From Luzula sylvatica (lineage: Eukaryota > Streptophyta > Magnoliopsida > Poales > Juncaceae), in contig OX326957.1 in NCBI GenBank assembly GCA_946800325.1, positions 24,677,554-24,741,553 on the forward strand: 64,000 nt of DNA, given 5' to 3'. Position numbers and translations under genes: made by a program. This document shows positions 21,344 to 34,386 of this stretch, one piece after another (the stretch's first letter is position 1; each line of letters starts with the position of its first letter). A model generated the notes under the pieces. It searched no databases and was not told the DNA's origin. It saw only the letters and a program-made list of their open reading frames with translations.

Positions 21344-21468
21344 CCCCCCCCCCCCCCCCCCCCCCCCCCGCCACCTACCCTCCGTTTTTTACCCTTACTT
21401 GTCCCTACCACCTCCTCTACTGTTCCTACCGCCTCCACCTCCACCTCCACCTCCACCTCCACCTCCAC
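21344..21468 (+). repeat. 26-base poly-C run and CCACCT repeat
   Basis: C run at 21344-21369, followed by a (CCACCT)n array near 21432-21468. Poly-proline frames here are artefacts. Confidence 0.9.
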
Positions 21469-21771
21469 CAACGTCCAGTCACTCCTTCAGGTCTGAAATT
21501 CCTCGCTTCTCCTCTCCAGTCAATACCCCTGCGGCCGAGTCCGTAACAGACCCACGCTGCCTAAGGTAGTAGAGTAATGCATTGATTTGTAACCCTTGTG
21601 GAAAGAACAAGCGAGGACGCAAAAGCAGACGGCACACCTACATAAATTATTCACGAGCGGACTTCACTTGGTGATGGTGGTCGTCAAGTAATTAGGTTTT
21701 GTTAACCCTAATTAGAGTTCTTTGTTTCTTTATTTTTCTATGAGTTAATTGAGTTTTTTAGCTATGTAATT

Positions 21772-22404
21772 CTAAGAAAAATGTAAACTTTCTCCTTCGT
21801 CAAACCTTTTAATTAAAAAAAAAATTAAGCAGCATAAATTGCAAATGTAACTGTCGGTATCAATCTTGGAAATTATCACATCCTTCATTTCCAAAATTTC
21901 ACGAACAAGATGAAATTTCCGGAGTATATACTTGGAACGATGATGCGATCTCGGTTCCTTGGATTGTGCTATTGTGCCAATGTTGTTGTAATATACAGCC
22001 ACATGTTCCGAGATGTTCGGAACGACACCAAGTTCGGTCACGAACTTCTTGACCGAAACCGCCTCCTTTGCGGCTTCCGAAGCCGCAATGTATTCCGCTT
22101 TCGTCATAGAGTCAGCAACTGTCGGTTGTTTGGAACTCTTCCATATAACCGCGCCACAGTTCAACCAAAATACGTACCCGTTTTGTAATTTAAAATCACC
22201 GGTACATGTTTGGAAACTGACATCGGTGTAACCTGTTAAAACCAATCCATTATCCTCACTACCATAGACTAGGAATTGATCCTTAGTTCTTCGTAAGTAT
22301 TTAAGAATCGTCTTCACGGCTTGCCAATGTAGATCACCTGGATTCGACTGGTAGCGTGATAGGACGCTCAATGCATACGACACGTCAGGTCTCGTACATA
22401 TCAT
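21772..22404 (-). mobile_element. Ty1/copia RT C-terminus and RNase H fragment
   Basis: One open frame of 210 codons: CTRPDVSYALSVLSRYQSNP, then HWQAVKTILKYLRRTKD, VIWKSSKQPTVADSMTKAEY, then KEPRSHHRSKYILRKFHLV. This is the end of copia reverse transcriptase plus RNase H. The acidic residues of GYTDVSF and KAEY are visible, but the usual GYxDAD(Y/W) is changed to GYTDVSF. The rest of the element is absent. The frame runs into non-coding sequence at its C-terminus. Confidence 0.9.
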
Positions 22405-22409
22405 GACTT

Positions 22410-22849
22410 TGGTGAAAAGTTACGTAGTAAAAAATTCGATCCAAAAGATCACAAAAACATGTTATTTGGACTCCTCAAAGCCTCAATTTTGTGTCAAAAC
22501 TGTCTACAGCGAAAACAAACTTCAGTAATGTTTGAACAATTTGGTGAAAACTTGTATAGTAAAACTTTCGAAGTAAACGATCTCAAAACACGTTATTTAG
22601 ACTCCCCAAGGCCTAAACATATTTAAAAGACTGCCTAGAGTAAAAAACAAAATTTCGTAATGTTTGTACAATTTTGTGAAAAGTTGTGTTGGAAAACTTT
22701 CGATGTAAACAATCTCAAAACACGTTGTTTGGACTCCCCAATGCTTAAATTATGTAGTAAAAGATTTCTTAGTGTTTGTAAAATTTGATAAAAAATTATG
22801 TAGTAAAAGATTTGATACAAACGATCTAAAAAACACGGTATTTAGACTC
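22410..22849 (+). repeat. Tandem repeat, about 133-base unit
   Basis: Three to four diverged units (near 22411, 22543, 22676, 22789), each with GTGAAAA.TT..GTA.TAAAACTTTCGA-like and TTGGACTCC phrases. The array was cut by the copia insertion: it stops at GACTC (22845-22849) and resumes at 31398 as GACTCCTCAAAGC, a phrase also seen in unit 1. Confidence 0.75.
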
Positions 22850-23910
22850 TGTTGGGTATTCACCCATCCCCGGGCCCGCGCAGCGGATATGAAGGCCCGG
22901 TCCGGTTCCCTAAATCCAAGATCACGCCATGACTTCGAGGGTACGATGCAAAGAAGGATAGACGATTACCAGCGTGAAGTTGATCACGCACGACGGGTTG
23001 ATCGCTCGCATCCTTCTTTTCCTTCGGTGTCACGTTGGTGACTAGCCCGTACGTCCCATACCGCACGTCTCCCACCGTCTTGACACGCCTCGGGTTGTCT
23101 TCGTGCGTTCCATGCCCGCATGCTTCCACAGCCCGTTACTCGATTCGCTCGTTTCCGTCTCCGGCAGATTTCGTTCCTCCGAATCGATCACAACCGAAAG
23201 AGCCCCAGATGTTGCTCCTCTACTTGTATCCACCTTGACTCGTAAGACGTCGGTCGCGGGTGCAACTGCCTAAACGATGCACCGGCGAACTTGCTCGATT
23301 GATTGATTCTCTATACCGGAAAACACCTTTTCACGGTTTCTCTCTCTTTACACCCTTTCTCTCTCTAGAAAGTTGTCTCACAATTCTCTGGAATATTCTG
23401 AATTAATTAACTGAATGAACCACACCAGATGAGAGAGAAAAATCCTATTTATCATATAGGATTAGGATTGGCCAAAAAACATGTATCTCCAATATACACT
23501 CTTTCACACAGAAAGTTGCATGTATCTGTCCAGTATTCTGTCCATACGAAATTGGTAAATTCCTCTGACAGAAAATCACCCAACACGAACGTTGTAGATC
23601 ATCTTATTATCTACTCGACCCAATTTGTCCTGGCCCAATTGGAGTTCGTATGCAAAAGTTATGACTGTTTTACTAACTGTATGTCATACTGTTGCAGCCT
23701 TTCGGTATTTCATAGAAACGACACTGATATTTCGTTCATATGAAATATATTTCTATATGAAGGTTGTAGATAATCTTATTATATATCTAACCCAATTTGA
23801 ACCATTCAAATTGGATTTTCCTACTGAAAGATATGACCACGAATGTACGCTTACATTCGTTTATCCTTGTGTACACTTTTACGGTTGATCCTGAAACTGT
23901 ATTTCCTTCA
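22850..23910 (-). repeat. Copia 3' LTR
   Basis: Plus strand begins TGTTGGGTATTCACCC and ends TATTTCCTTCA. Nearly identical to 30337-31397. It contains palindromic AGATAATCTTATTATCT-type words about 170 bases apart. Confidence 0.9.
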
Positions 23911-23920
23911 GTCTCCCACT
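23911..23920 (-). other. Polypurine tract of the copia element
   Basis: Minus strand AGTGGGAGAC immediately before the LTR start TGAAGGAAAT, the position where plus-strand DNA synthesis is primed. Confidence 0.7.
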
Positions 23921-26900
23921 CAATTTCAGATTTACCTAAAAGGTACTCATGCATATCCAATATGCACGATTTTAGAGAATATAGCTCGCGTATCAAATAC
24001 CAAGGTACGCACATCTTATGTGCCAATTTTATAATCAAGCCCGACTTAGTACGACTCGTTGTGTGACCAGGTAGGTTCGGTTAACGATGGCAGTAGGCTG
24101 TTTCCATAGCACTACAAGCCCATGAGCGGGATCTAGTCACTCCATCATGGCTACCCATGTTAACACGAAGAATGATTGTGATCATTGTGCCTATCTCGAA
24201 TAGCGGTCATTAGTTCTCTTGTTAGCGATATCCGTTAATCAAAATGCATGGTTATAGTCATCCTTATATTTTGATTAACTATACTTATTCCTCGAGTCCG
24301 AATTGAGTTAACAAATTTCAATCGATATTAACCGTTAATATCATTGACTGTGGCTACAGTTTTCGTTAATCAATTCATCGAGTGGCCAAAGAGATATCTC
24401 TTCCTTTCGGAATAAACAATTCCTATTTTGGAGACTCACATTGAATTCCGTGTTTCGGACAATACCCAATGATGACCGTTTTAACTCCCTGTTACGGTGA
24501 GCGTAAGATCATATCAAAGCATTGTGTTACGCACGTAACGCAATCAATGGTCCCCTCCAGTATGAAGAACCTAATACCCTACTCGTCGCGAGTCCATCTA
24601 TAATGACTAAATCATGTCATGGTCTCGCGGCTTCGGTCATATCCAATATATGTCACCTAGCATATATCTACGTTCCCGATTCGACAAACACCTTTGTCCT
24701 ATGATTAGCAAAACATAATCATCTCCTCGGCTAACGTACTAGTGTACGCGTTCAGTCTATTCCCTTGTAATAGAAATGCTTCTCTCTTAAGCAAACTGAC
24801 CCGCGACTAGGGATGTTTAGAAATGAAACTTTAAGTGTGACGGTTTCGCTGCACATGGTCCTCAACCATGTCGACGTCCACACAAGTTCAAATCAAGGTT
24901 CATGTAACAATCATATTACACAACCCGCACACTGTTTTCAAATCAAGGTTGATGTAATCATATTACACAACCCCGCACACAGTTTTCATATAAGGTGAAT
25001 GCATGAAAATTTAAGTAAACAAATTTTTTAAAAGGGATGCATTCATACGGATTAAGTATTTGGGTGATACAACGTTTACCTATGGGTATCTCCATACCCA
25101 CAACCTGCGAGGACTATCGTATTAGATAACTACACTCTACTCTCTTCTTCCTCCTCTAGGTATCTCCATACCCATAGTCATCGCATGACAGTCACGCGCG
25201 ACTAGAGAGAGCGGTTTTGTAAACGGGTCCGCACGTTGCCGTTAGTGTTAATCCACATCAGGTTTGGAACATTTCCAATACCTACGATCACATCATTTCA
25301 TAAAATTTCATGGATCAATGAAATTTTCTGAGTATTGGCTAGAAGTGGTTGTGACCTCGGCATTTTTGGCTTGTACTATTGCGTGTCACGCAATATACAA
25401 CCATAAATCCGATAACTCGTGACTACTCGAGTTTGGTCATGTATCCTTGATCCATACCGCTTCGTTTTGTGATTCATAACCACAATTATTGGTCATGCGG
25501 AACCATTCCACATAATCATGTTTTCATTTAAGCAAATCATGTACACACTTTGTGATCGAAAGTGGTGCTACATATTTGGACGTGCTAAATCTTTGGAAAC
25601 TGTCGTTGTTATAACTCTTTATAACCAACACGTCCTCCACACCATTATAGATAAAATAAAATCCAGAATTCTTTTGTAAAGTATTCAAGGATAACATTCA
25701 CCGCTGTCAATACAAATCCCGATGAATTTAAATATACATAACCATTATATATATATATATATTCACAAGAGTTAGTCTCATGTAATCGCATTACATTCAA
25801 ACTCGTGTGATTCCTTGGATTTTATTGACGGTGAATTAGACGCTTCATCTATACGACATATAGCCACATACATATTATGACATATATAATAGATCCTCAC
25901 ATCGAATGTAAAACATCATATTTTTATTTTCGCCCTGCTTGATGTCTCACATCGAGCCGTAGAAAATTTCTGCCATTCGACATCTCTATTTAACTCCGCC
26001 AAGGAGTTATATGTTGAAAACCTTTTTCAACAATATGTCGATATACGTGCTATAATATAAAACGAGGAACTTCTTAGATCTATCCTATAGATCTTCACGC
26101 TTAATTCATAAGCGGTCTCGCCTAAATTTTGTGTCGTTACAAGAAATATAACGTGGCTCCCACTAACCTTCATGTGCACACAAAGTTTCCATTCGTTCCG
26201 ACAATGTTATAGCAGTTTATAACTTCCTCAAAACGAACATTCCAATTCCGAGAAGATTTCTCTAATCCATCATATGGATCATTAAATCGTGCATATCTTA
26301 TCCCCGATTCTTATGAATCGACAAAACCGTAAGGTTGTGTCAAGTACACATCCTTTCATAAAATTTCTGTCAAGAAATTCGGTTTTGACATCCATTTTGC
26401 TACATCACATAGTCATAATACGCGACCATGTCGAGCAGAATTTTGAGAATGTGAAAGCATGGCAACATGCGAAAACGTTTCTTCATAGTCCGACTATGAA
26501 ATTCTTGAAACTCTTCGTTACGAGCCTCGATTTGCATATATGCGTATTCCTATCCGTGTCGGTTCTCATCTTGAAAACCCATTGTCTTTTCACGGGTCTA
26601 ACCCGGAAAGTAATTAAATCAAGTTCTAAACTTGATAATTTTACACGGATCGAATCTCAGAATTCATGACATCATGTCATGTGGAATCAACCTTTCATAG
26701 CATCCCTGTAGGATATTGAATCATCATATAATTTCAATCTATCATCATTAGCCACGGTAAATCCGTATTTACCGGCTTATGATATATCCTACTTGATCTA
26801 CAAATAATTCCTTTGTGTGTTCGACTCGTATTCATCAACTCTTGATGAAGTCGTGTCAACATTCATCGGTACAATGTTCATTTTCAGATCTCGAACTCTT

Positions 26901-27796
26901 TCGAGATTTATTCTACTCCCACTAGCCCGCATAGAGATTAGCAACATCAAGTTTCAAACTTGTGCGCGTCGAGTCCTCCTCCAAGAAGGCATCTCTTCGA
27001 GCCACGAAAATCTTATTTTCGTCGGGACGTTAGAACTAATACCCTTTAGTTTCCTTAAGGATATATGTCATAAACGAACAATTTTCAGATTTGGGATTGA
27101 GTTTAACCGAAACAAATTTCGAAATATACTCACATCCACAAATCTGTACAAATGACAACTTCGGAACCATTCCGATCCATATCTAATATGGCGTCTTTTA
27201 TACTGATTAGAAGGTTTATGGTCCATATCTTATATGCAACCATTCATTAGTGCCGTTGTCTCAAAGGCGAATCCTCAAAACATTTTTGGGAGATCCTATT
27301 GACTTATCATTTATCGAACCATGTCCAACATGCGTTCAATTACTCTTTTCGAATACATCTTTAATGTTCCCAATAAAGGTAATCGTGAAACGATTCCACA
27401 ATCATAAATGATCATCAATACTCATAACTCAAATATCGCCTCTTCGATCCTATCGAAGTGCGTAGCTCAAATACTTGCCTCCTCAATCTTATCAAAGGGC
27501 TTTCATTTTCTTGCTAAGTCGATATTGTATTTTGTTTTTGAAACTCTTTGAACCTTTCAAAAGTCTCCATTTCGGCACGCATTAAACAGATATTACCGTA
27601 TCTACTTTAACCGTCCGTAAACGTAACAAAATACCGATAGCCTCCTCTTGCCTTGGAACTTATCGGAACATTACATCTAAATGTAATTTCCAATAATTCG
27701 TTGGATCTTTCCCCAACCTTTGGAGAATGATGCCCTTTGTCGTTTTGCCTAATAAATAAGTATCGCATTAATCAATCGGATCTATTTCGAATGATT

Positions 27797-28246
27797 CTAG
27801 CAATCCGTCATATGGAATCTAGATACGCGTATCTCATTCATATGACCAAGACGGCAATGCCAAAGGAAGCAATCAACTTCTAGGTTTAATTCTCCTCGGA
27901 CTTCACCGTTCTTTGAGTCATTAGTTTGTACAACTCCTTGCCCGAACTTTCTGTTTGGAAAACATTTTCCCAAAATACCCTTAGACATACATTTCTTTCG
28001 ATCCCTCCTTTGAATTACAAGGACATCCACGCATCTATATACATTGGATTTCTCAGATACTCCGAGCATCTCCAATTCAATTTTAAATCGCATCTCATGC
28101 AATTCAGGGATCGACTTATCTATCAAATGCATATGATATTCGGTCACGAAGATCAAATCTCGTACCAACAACACACGAGTGTTAATCAAAGACCCATAAG
28201 GCGTCTCAAAATTAACCAACTCTTTGAGCCGCATTGAACCATTCAA
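27797..28246 (-). pseudogene. Copia gag-pol fragment, GAG-pre-integrase domain
   Basis: A 149-codon frame ending LEVDCFLWHCRLGHMNEIRV, the LWHxRLGHMN signature of the domain between protease and integrase in Ty1/copia polyproteins. Flanking gag, integrase and RT frames are broken by stops and shifts. Confidence 0.75.
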
Positions 28247-29279
28247 CGCGCTCTAGCTCTTGAAACTATTTCATGAGCGTTGTGTTTTATTTTCATATAC
28301 ACCCGAATGCTCAAAATAATTTTGAGAAATTTGCGTCTACACATGCCACCACAAGGCATGTAATATTGTTCGATTCCTTCTTAAAGTGTATCGAACCCGG
28401 CTTTCTCTAAAGCCAAAGCCTCGAGCCCCGAATCTACCGTTTCCGTGTCCAACACGTTCCTTTAAGTCTAAGAACTATTCTTTGACTATCAAGGTTAATT
28501 AAGGTAATTCCGACCCAAAAGCCATCTATCATATCGATCTCATCGATATATATTTGGTGTTTGCTTGAAAACATAATTCTAAACGGATGATGAAGATTAA
28601 GCTCGTAACCGTGCGTACTTAATCTATATGCTTATATGATGAATATATGAATAGTGTTATTTTATCGAATCGATAACCCTCATACCGATACGGGACTTCA
28701 AGTCCATAACACCCGAGATCCATATTTCGCAATCCTCCCACAAGTGACGATGGCCTATCGAGTGGGATCTCGCTTATTTAGGTAGGATATAATCCAATCG
28801 CATCATATGCGACTCTCGAACCTTTTAGAATTTCGGTGATGGATCGTATCACATATAATCCCAGTTCCGTGTGTGCATTCTAACTATGCCCCGAACTCCA
28901 ATCGGATTGGCTTGGACGGTTAAGTCATAACCATATCAAACGTATCGTTCAAATGAACTACTCACGTGCATGACGAAGGCCTAGAAACACGTAAGTCCCC
29001 ATTTAACGCTTGCCACCCATTAGTACCATCAACATGTGTGCATGACGAAGGCCTAGAAACACACATATTGTGATACCAATTTCGATGGTTGATGATATGG
29101 AAGGCATTTCCACGACTTAAATATTATGAGGGATCATGACATTCATGTTTAAATAATTTGTGACATAATCATATTATATCACTATCACAAGATTTTCTAA
29201 ATGCATATGATTTATTTAGAGAGACTAATTATTCTAAATAATTAATTATCTAATATTCTAGTATGATTGAATTAATTGA

Positions 29280-30060
29280 TTAGAGATAAAGATAGGCCTA
29301 AAGGTATGTATATCTCATATACAACTTTTCAAACAGAAAACTGCATATATCCTTTTAGTAATCTGTCATAACGAAAATGGTAAATTCCTCTGACATAAAA
29401 TCAACTAACATTACAGTTGTAGATAATCTTATTATCTTTCCAACCCAATTTGGTCCAGCCCAATTGGAGTTCGGACCCGAAAGTTACGGCCATTTTACTG
29501 ACTATATGTCAAACTGTCGGACCATTTCGGTATTTCATTAGAACAACACTGATACGTCGCTCAAATGAAATATATTACAACATGAAAGTTCTAGATAATC
29601 TTATTATCTAACTAATCCAACTTGAACCATTCAAATCGGAGTTTCCTACTGAAAGTTATACCAGTGTTGGTAAAATACGGACAAACGAAAAGGTAAGTAT
29701 ATCCAATAGACACCTTTTCAACCAGAAAACTACAGACACCTTTTCAGTATTCTGTTCAAACGAAAATATTAAATTGTTGCAACCGACTTTGAACGTGAAC
29801 GAAAGTTCTAGATAATCTTATTATCTAACTAACCCAATTGGATTGGACTCAATTGGAATTTCCATACGACATCTACGGACGTTTTAGTCTCTGTATGTCA
29901 AACAGTCGCACCTTTTCAGTATTCCATAAAAACGACACTGATAATTCGTTCAAATGAAAAAACTTTCTGTATCAAAGTCATAGATAATCACATTATCTAA
30001 CTACGCCAATTTGATCCAATCAATTTAGAGTTTCCCACTGAAAATTATCATAGTTTTACT
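29280..30060 (-). repeat. LTR-like modules in the copia leader
   Basis: Two diverged tandem blocks resemble the body of the LTR (GTAAATTCCTCTGACA, CCCAATTGGAGTTCG-like and AGATAATCTTATTATCT phrases). They lie between the primer site and gag, making a long leader. Confidence 0.6.
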
Positions 30061-30323
30061 CACTGTTTAGTATTCTAATTTTCTGCAGATTTTGCCGTTT
30101 CTTCCGTTTTCGCTCGTTTCTGAAACGATAAATCATGAAACCTTTTCACGATAATTCCTAGATACTCTCAATCAACTTTTGATTGATCTCTAGTGAATTC
30201 TACTTGTGATTTTTAACGAAATTGGAATCTCTAAATCTATCATCATGCAAACGGGTACGAACTTTGATAACCCGTGTATATCGAATATACGACTATGATT
30301 CGACCCTCGAATCGATGGCGATC

Positions 30324-30335
30324 GCTCTGATACCA
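30324..30335 (-). other. tRNA-Met primer binding site
   Basis: Minus strand TGGTATCAGAGC, complementary to the initiator tRNA-Met 3' end, one base inside the 5' LTR. It fixes the element's orientation. Confidence 0.9.
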
Positions 30336-30336
30336 C

Positions 30337-31397
30337 TGTTGGGTATTCACCCATCCCCGGGCCCGCGCAGCGGATATGAAGGCCCGGTCCGGTTCCCTAA
30401 ATCCAAGATCACGCCATGACTTCGAGGGTACGATGCAAAGTAGGATAGACGATTACCAGCGTGAAATTGATCACGCACGACGGGTTGATCGCTCGCATCC
30501 TTCTTTTCCTTCGGTGTCACGTTGGTGACTAGCCCGTACGTCCCATACCGCACGTCTCCCACCGTCTTGACACGCCTCGGGTTGTCTTCGTGCGTCCCAT
30601 GCCCGCATGCTTTCACAGCCCGTTACTCGATTCGCTCGTTTCCGTCTCCGGCAGATTTCGTTCCTCCGAATCGATCACAACCGAAAGCGCCCCAGATGTT
30701 GCTCCTCTACTTGTATCCACCTTGACTCGTAAGACGTCGGTCGCGGGTGCAACTGCCTAGACGATGCACCGGCGAACTTGTTCGATTGATTGATTCTCTA
30801 TACCGGAAAACACCTTTTCAGGGTTTCTCTCTCTTTACACCCTTTCTCTCTCTAGAAAGTTGTCTCACAATTCTCTGGAATATTCTGAATTAATTAACTG
30901 AATGAACCACACCAGATGAGAGAGAAAAATCCTATTTATCATATAGGATTAGGATTGGCCAAAAAACATGTATATCCAATATACACTCTTTCACACAGAA
31001 AGTTGCATGTATCTGTCCAGTATTCTGTCCATACGAAATTGGTAAATTTCTCTGACAGAAAATCACCCATCACGAACGTTGTAGATCATCTTATTATCTA
31101 CTCGACCCAATTTGACCTGGACCAATTGGAGTTCGTATGCAAAAGTTATGACTGTTGTACTAACTGTATGTCATACTGTTGCAGCCTTTCGGTATTTCAT
31201 AGAAACGACACTGATACTTCGTTCATATGAAATATATTTCTATATGAAGGTTGTAGATAATCTTATTATCTATCTAACCCAATTTGAACCATTCAAATTG
31301 GATTTTCCTACTGAAAGATATGACCACGAATGTACGCTTACATTCGTTTATCCTTGTGTACACTTTTACGGTTGATCTTGAAACTGTATTTCCTTCA
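30337..31397 (-). repeat. Copia 5' LTR
   Basis: Same length and ends as the 3' LTR, with scattered single-base differences only. Conserved short frames on both copies reflect LTR identity, not genes. Confidence 0.9.
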
Positions 31398-31470
31398 GAC
31401 TCCTCAAAGCATAAAAAGATTTGTTATAAATCGAAAAACAAAGTTTCTTAGTGTTACTTGTGACTCTTCG

Positions 31471-32647
31471 TTTGTGATCAATCCAGAGAAGTAATTTGAC
31501 AATGAGGTTGTGGAGAAGTATGTGCGTGGGACACACGAAGACAATCAAAATCGTGTCGAGACGGTGAAAGACAAGTGGGTGTGGGACGCACGATAAGTCG
31601 CCAAATTGAAGGTACACGAGGAAGAAGAATAGAAGGTAAGCACCAACTCTTCCTTCGTGATCAATTTCACGAGGTATTGGTCTATCCTTCTACCCAAATC
31701 GACTCTCGGAAAGATATGATCTTGGATTATGGGAACCGGTCCGGGCCCTCTCTTCCACTGCACTAGGGAAGTCAACGGGGCGGGTCGGGTTCGGGTAAGC
31801 CTCCCCCATACCCGAACCCGAAATTTCGGGTATTACCCGAACCCGAACCCAAAATACCGCGGGTAAAAATCTGTACCCGAACCCGAACCCGCGGGTAAAT
31901 TTCTACCCGCGGGTATTACCCGTTACTCGAAAATTTATCTCTTTTTTTTATTTCTGCGACCTCTCTCTCTCTTTCCGCGACCCCCCTCTCTCTCTTTCCG
32001 CGACCCCTCTCTCTTCTGCTTTGTTTGGCTTGGAGTTGGCGACTGGCGGCGACTGGCGTTGGCGATTGGCGTTGGCGACTGGCGTTGGCGATTGGCGATT
32101 GTTGGCGACTGGCGTTGGCGAGTGGCGTTGGCGACTGGCGTTGGCGACTGATGTGACTGCGTTGGCGACTGGCATTGGCGATTGACGATTCTTGGTTTGG
32201 AGTTGTGGCGACGCGATTGTTGGCGACGCGAGTGATGTGGCTTCGACTGTGGTGATTAGGGTTTCTTCGACTGTGGCGATTAGGATTGGCGATTAGGATT
32301 GCTATAAATACAATCCAGCACAAGTTTCGTGTAATCTCTACTGCCATTGACGGTTAGGGTTGGCGATTAGGGTTTGGATATGTAATTTAGTTTCGGGTAA
32401 TTTTCGGGAAATTTTCGGGTACGGGTTCGGGTTACCCGCGGGGCGGGTAGTACTCCGCCCGAACCCGACCCGAACCCGGACCGGGTATTTTGTTTTCGGG
32501 TAATACCTGACCCGCGGGTATTTTTTTCGGGTATTACCCGTCCCGTTCGGGTCGGGTACCCACGGGTTCGGGTTTTACCCGACCCATTGACATCCCTACA
32601 CTGCACGGGGCTCGGGGTGTTCGATTTCCTTCAGTGGTACCAGAGCG
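31471..32647 (+). mobile_element. Second copia element: LTR 3' part plus primer site
   Basis: 31471-31763 and 32607-32633 together read as the end of a related LTR (GTGGGACGCAC, GAGGTATTGGTCTATCC, GGGAACCGGTCCGGGC, ending TTCCTTCA). TGGTACCAGAGCG follows at 32635-32647, the tRNA-Met site with one change. The LTR is split by the hAT-like element at 31764-32598. The interior is lost. Confidence 0.7.
31764..32598. mobile_element. hAT-like element rich in CGGGTTCGGGTA
   Basis: Begins TAGGGAAGTCAACGGG, ends CATTGACATCCCTA; perfect target duplication CACTGCAC at 31756-31763 and 32599-32606. Ends are packed with ACCCGAACCCG words. The middle (about 32033-32180) is an irregular array of TTGGCGACTGGCG units. 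No transposase. Confidence 0.85.
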
Positions 32648-32731
32648 ATCACCAGCGATTCGAGGATCGAATCATAGTCGTATAAGTGTTATACGCACGC
32701 GTATAAAAGTTATATGTGTTTGCATGATAGT

Positions 32732-33302
32732 CTATGTTGCACGGATACGGATACGGGTATCGTATCCGATACGATACGAATACGGCGATACGGCAATTTT
32801 CAAAAAAATCACGAATATGGATACATCTATATAGTTATTATTTTAATATATTTATATTGTATATAATTAATAAATAAATAATAAATTAAATAACAAATTA
32901 ATAATATGTTTTAATTAAATATCATGACAATAAATAAAATTAACATAACAATACAAGTATCATAAAATTATCATAAATTTATTCTAAAAGTATTCTAGAA
33001 CTAATTTAGAAGTATCCTAGAACTAATTTAGATGCATCCTAGAAGTATCCTATATAATTTATTTAAAAATATTATGGGCCAAAATATATAATGGGCCGAA
33101 GTATATTAAATGGAGTATCTCAGACATATCCTAAACGTATTCAGCCGTATCCTGCCGTATCCGAAAAAAATAAATATTAAAATAATCGGATACGCCACGT
33201 GGCATATCCGATACGCATCCGAGCCGTATCGTATCCGTATCCATATTGGATACCCTTATTATCAGGATACTTCTGCATTTTTGAAGTATCCGCGTAACAT
33301 AG
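32732..33302. mobile_element. hAT-like element, CTATGTTGC ends
   Basis: Terminal repeats CTATGTTGCACGGATAC and GTATCCGCGTAACATAG; perfect 8-bp target duplication ATGATAGT at 32724-32731 and 33303-33310. Subterminal CGGATACG/CGTATCCG words, AT-rich middle. No coding. Confidence 0.9.
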
Positions 33303-33403
33303 ATGATAGTTGATTAAAGAAATTAGGGTTTCGAGGAAAATATGAAAATTAAATATTTTGTTCATTTTAGACACTAAATTGGCATTTTTTTGAAAAATAT
33401 TAT

Positions 33404-34386
33404 TGAAGAAAATACAGTTTCAGGATCAACCGTAAAAGTGTACACAAGGATAAACGAATGTAGTCGTACATTCGTAGCCATAACTTTCAGTAGGAAAATC
33501 CGATTTGAATGGTTCAAATTGGGTAAGATAGATAATTAGATTATCTATAACCATCATGTAGAAATATATTTCATATGAACGAAGTATAAGTGTCGTTTCT
33601 GTGAAATACCGAAAGGGTGCAACAGTATGACATACAGTTAGTAAAACAGTCATAACCTTTGCATACGAACTCCAATTGGGCTGGGCCAAATTGGGTCGTG
33701 TAGATAATAAGATTATCTACAACTTTCGTGTTGGTTGATTTTCTGTCAGAGAAATTTATCAATTTCGTCTGGACAGAATACTGACCAGGTTCATGCAGTT
33801 TTCTGTGTGAGAGGGTGTATATTGGATATACATGCCTTTTGGCTAATCCTGATCCTATTAGATATAAATAGGATTTTCTCTCTCATCTTAACAAAGTAAT
33901 CATTCTGCCAAAGACACTAAAAAGAGCAAATTCAGATTTGATCTTTCGTGAGTGAAAAAGTACAAAGAGAGAGAAATAGAGAATCAATTCGATCGAGCAA
34001 GTTCACCGGTGCATCGTCTAGGCAGGTGCATCCGTGACCGACGTCTTGCGACTCAAGGTGGATACACGTAGAGGAGCAACATCTGAGGCTCTTTCAGTTG
34101 TGATCGATTCGAACGCGTGAATTCAGTCGGAGACGAAATCAAGCGAATCGGCGAAGTCAACAAACGGTGAAAGACGCGTGGTGTGGGACGCGCGGATTGT
34201 CACCGACGTGACAGGAGATAGAAGGCAGTGATCAACCCTTCGAGTGCAATCAATTTTGCACCGGTATGAATCTGTCCTTCTAATTGCATCGTACCCTCGA
34301 AGTCGTGGCGTGATCTCGGGAATCGGGGAATCGGACCGGGGTCTTCATTCCGCTGCGCGGGCCCGGGGTCGAGGATATTCCTTTCA
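33404..34386 (+). mobile_element. Solo copia LTR
   Basis: Begins TGAAGAAAATACAG, ends ATATTCCTTTCA, with 5-bp target duplication ATTAT at 33399-33403 and 34387-34391. It is homologous to the reverse complement of the 22850-31397 LTRs. A TATAAATA box lies at about 33861-33868. No interior or second LTR, so it arose by LTR-LTR recombination. Confidence 0.85.

Larger units (their letters stand above)
22850..31397 (-). mobile_element. Complete Ty1/copia LTR retrotransposon (coding-decayed)
   Basis: Two 1,061-base LTRs bounded by TG..CA, 5-bp target duplication GACTC at 22845-22849 and 31398-31402, tRNA-Met primer site beside the right LTR and a purine tract beside the left LTR. Orientation is minus. 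Gag-pol is broken: the only clear domain is GAG-pre-integrase at 27797-28246. Faint RNase H-like sequence lies near 25300-25500. The LTRs differ at only about 15-20 positions by eye, so insertion was fairly recent, yet the interior has no long frame. It probably moved using enzymes from another copy. Confidence 0.9.

Noticed and set aside
22410..22849. CRISPR-like array
   Set aside because: Units are long, contiguous and diverged with no spacers, in a plant genome.
22860..23238. Frames of 60-90 residues repeated at 30347-30725
   Set aside because: Conserved only because they lie in the two near-identical LTRs; the strands overlap each other.
26289..27155. Plus-strand frames of 112-126 residues
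   Set aside because: They lie antisense inside the copia interior and have no motif.
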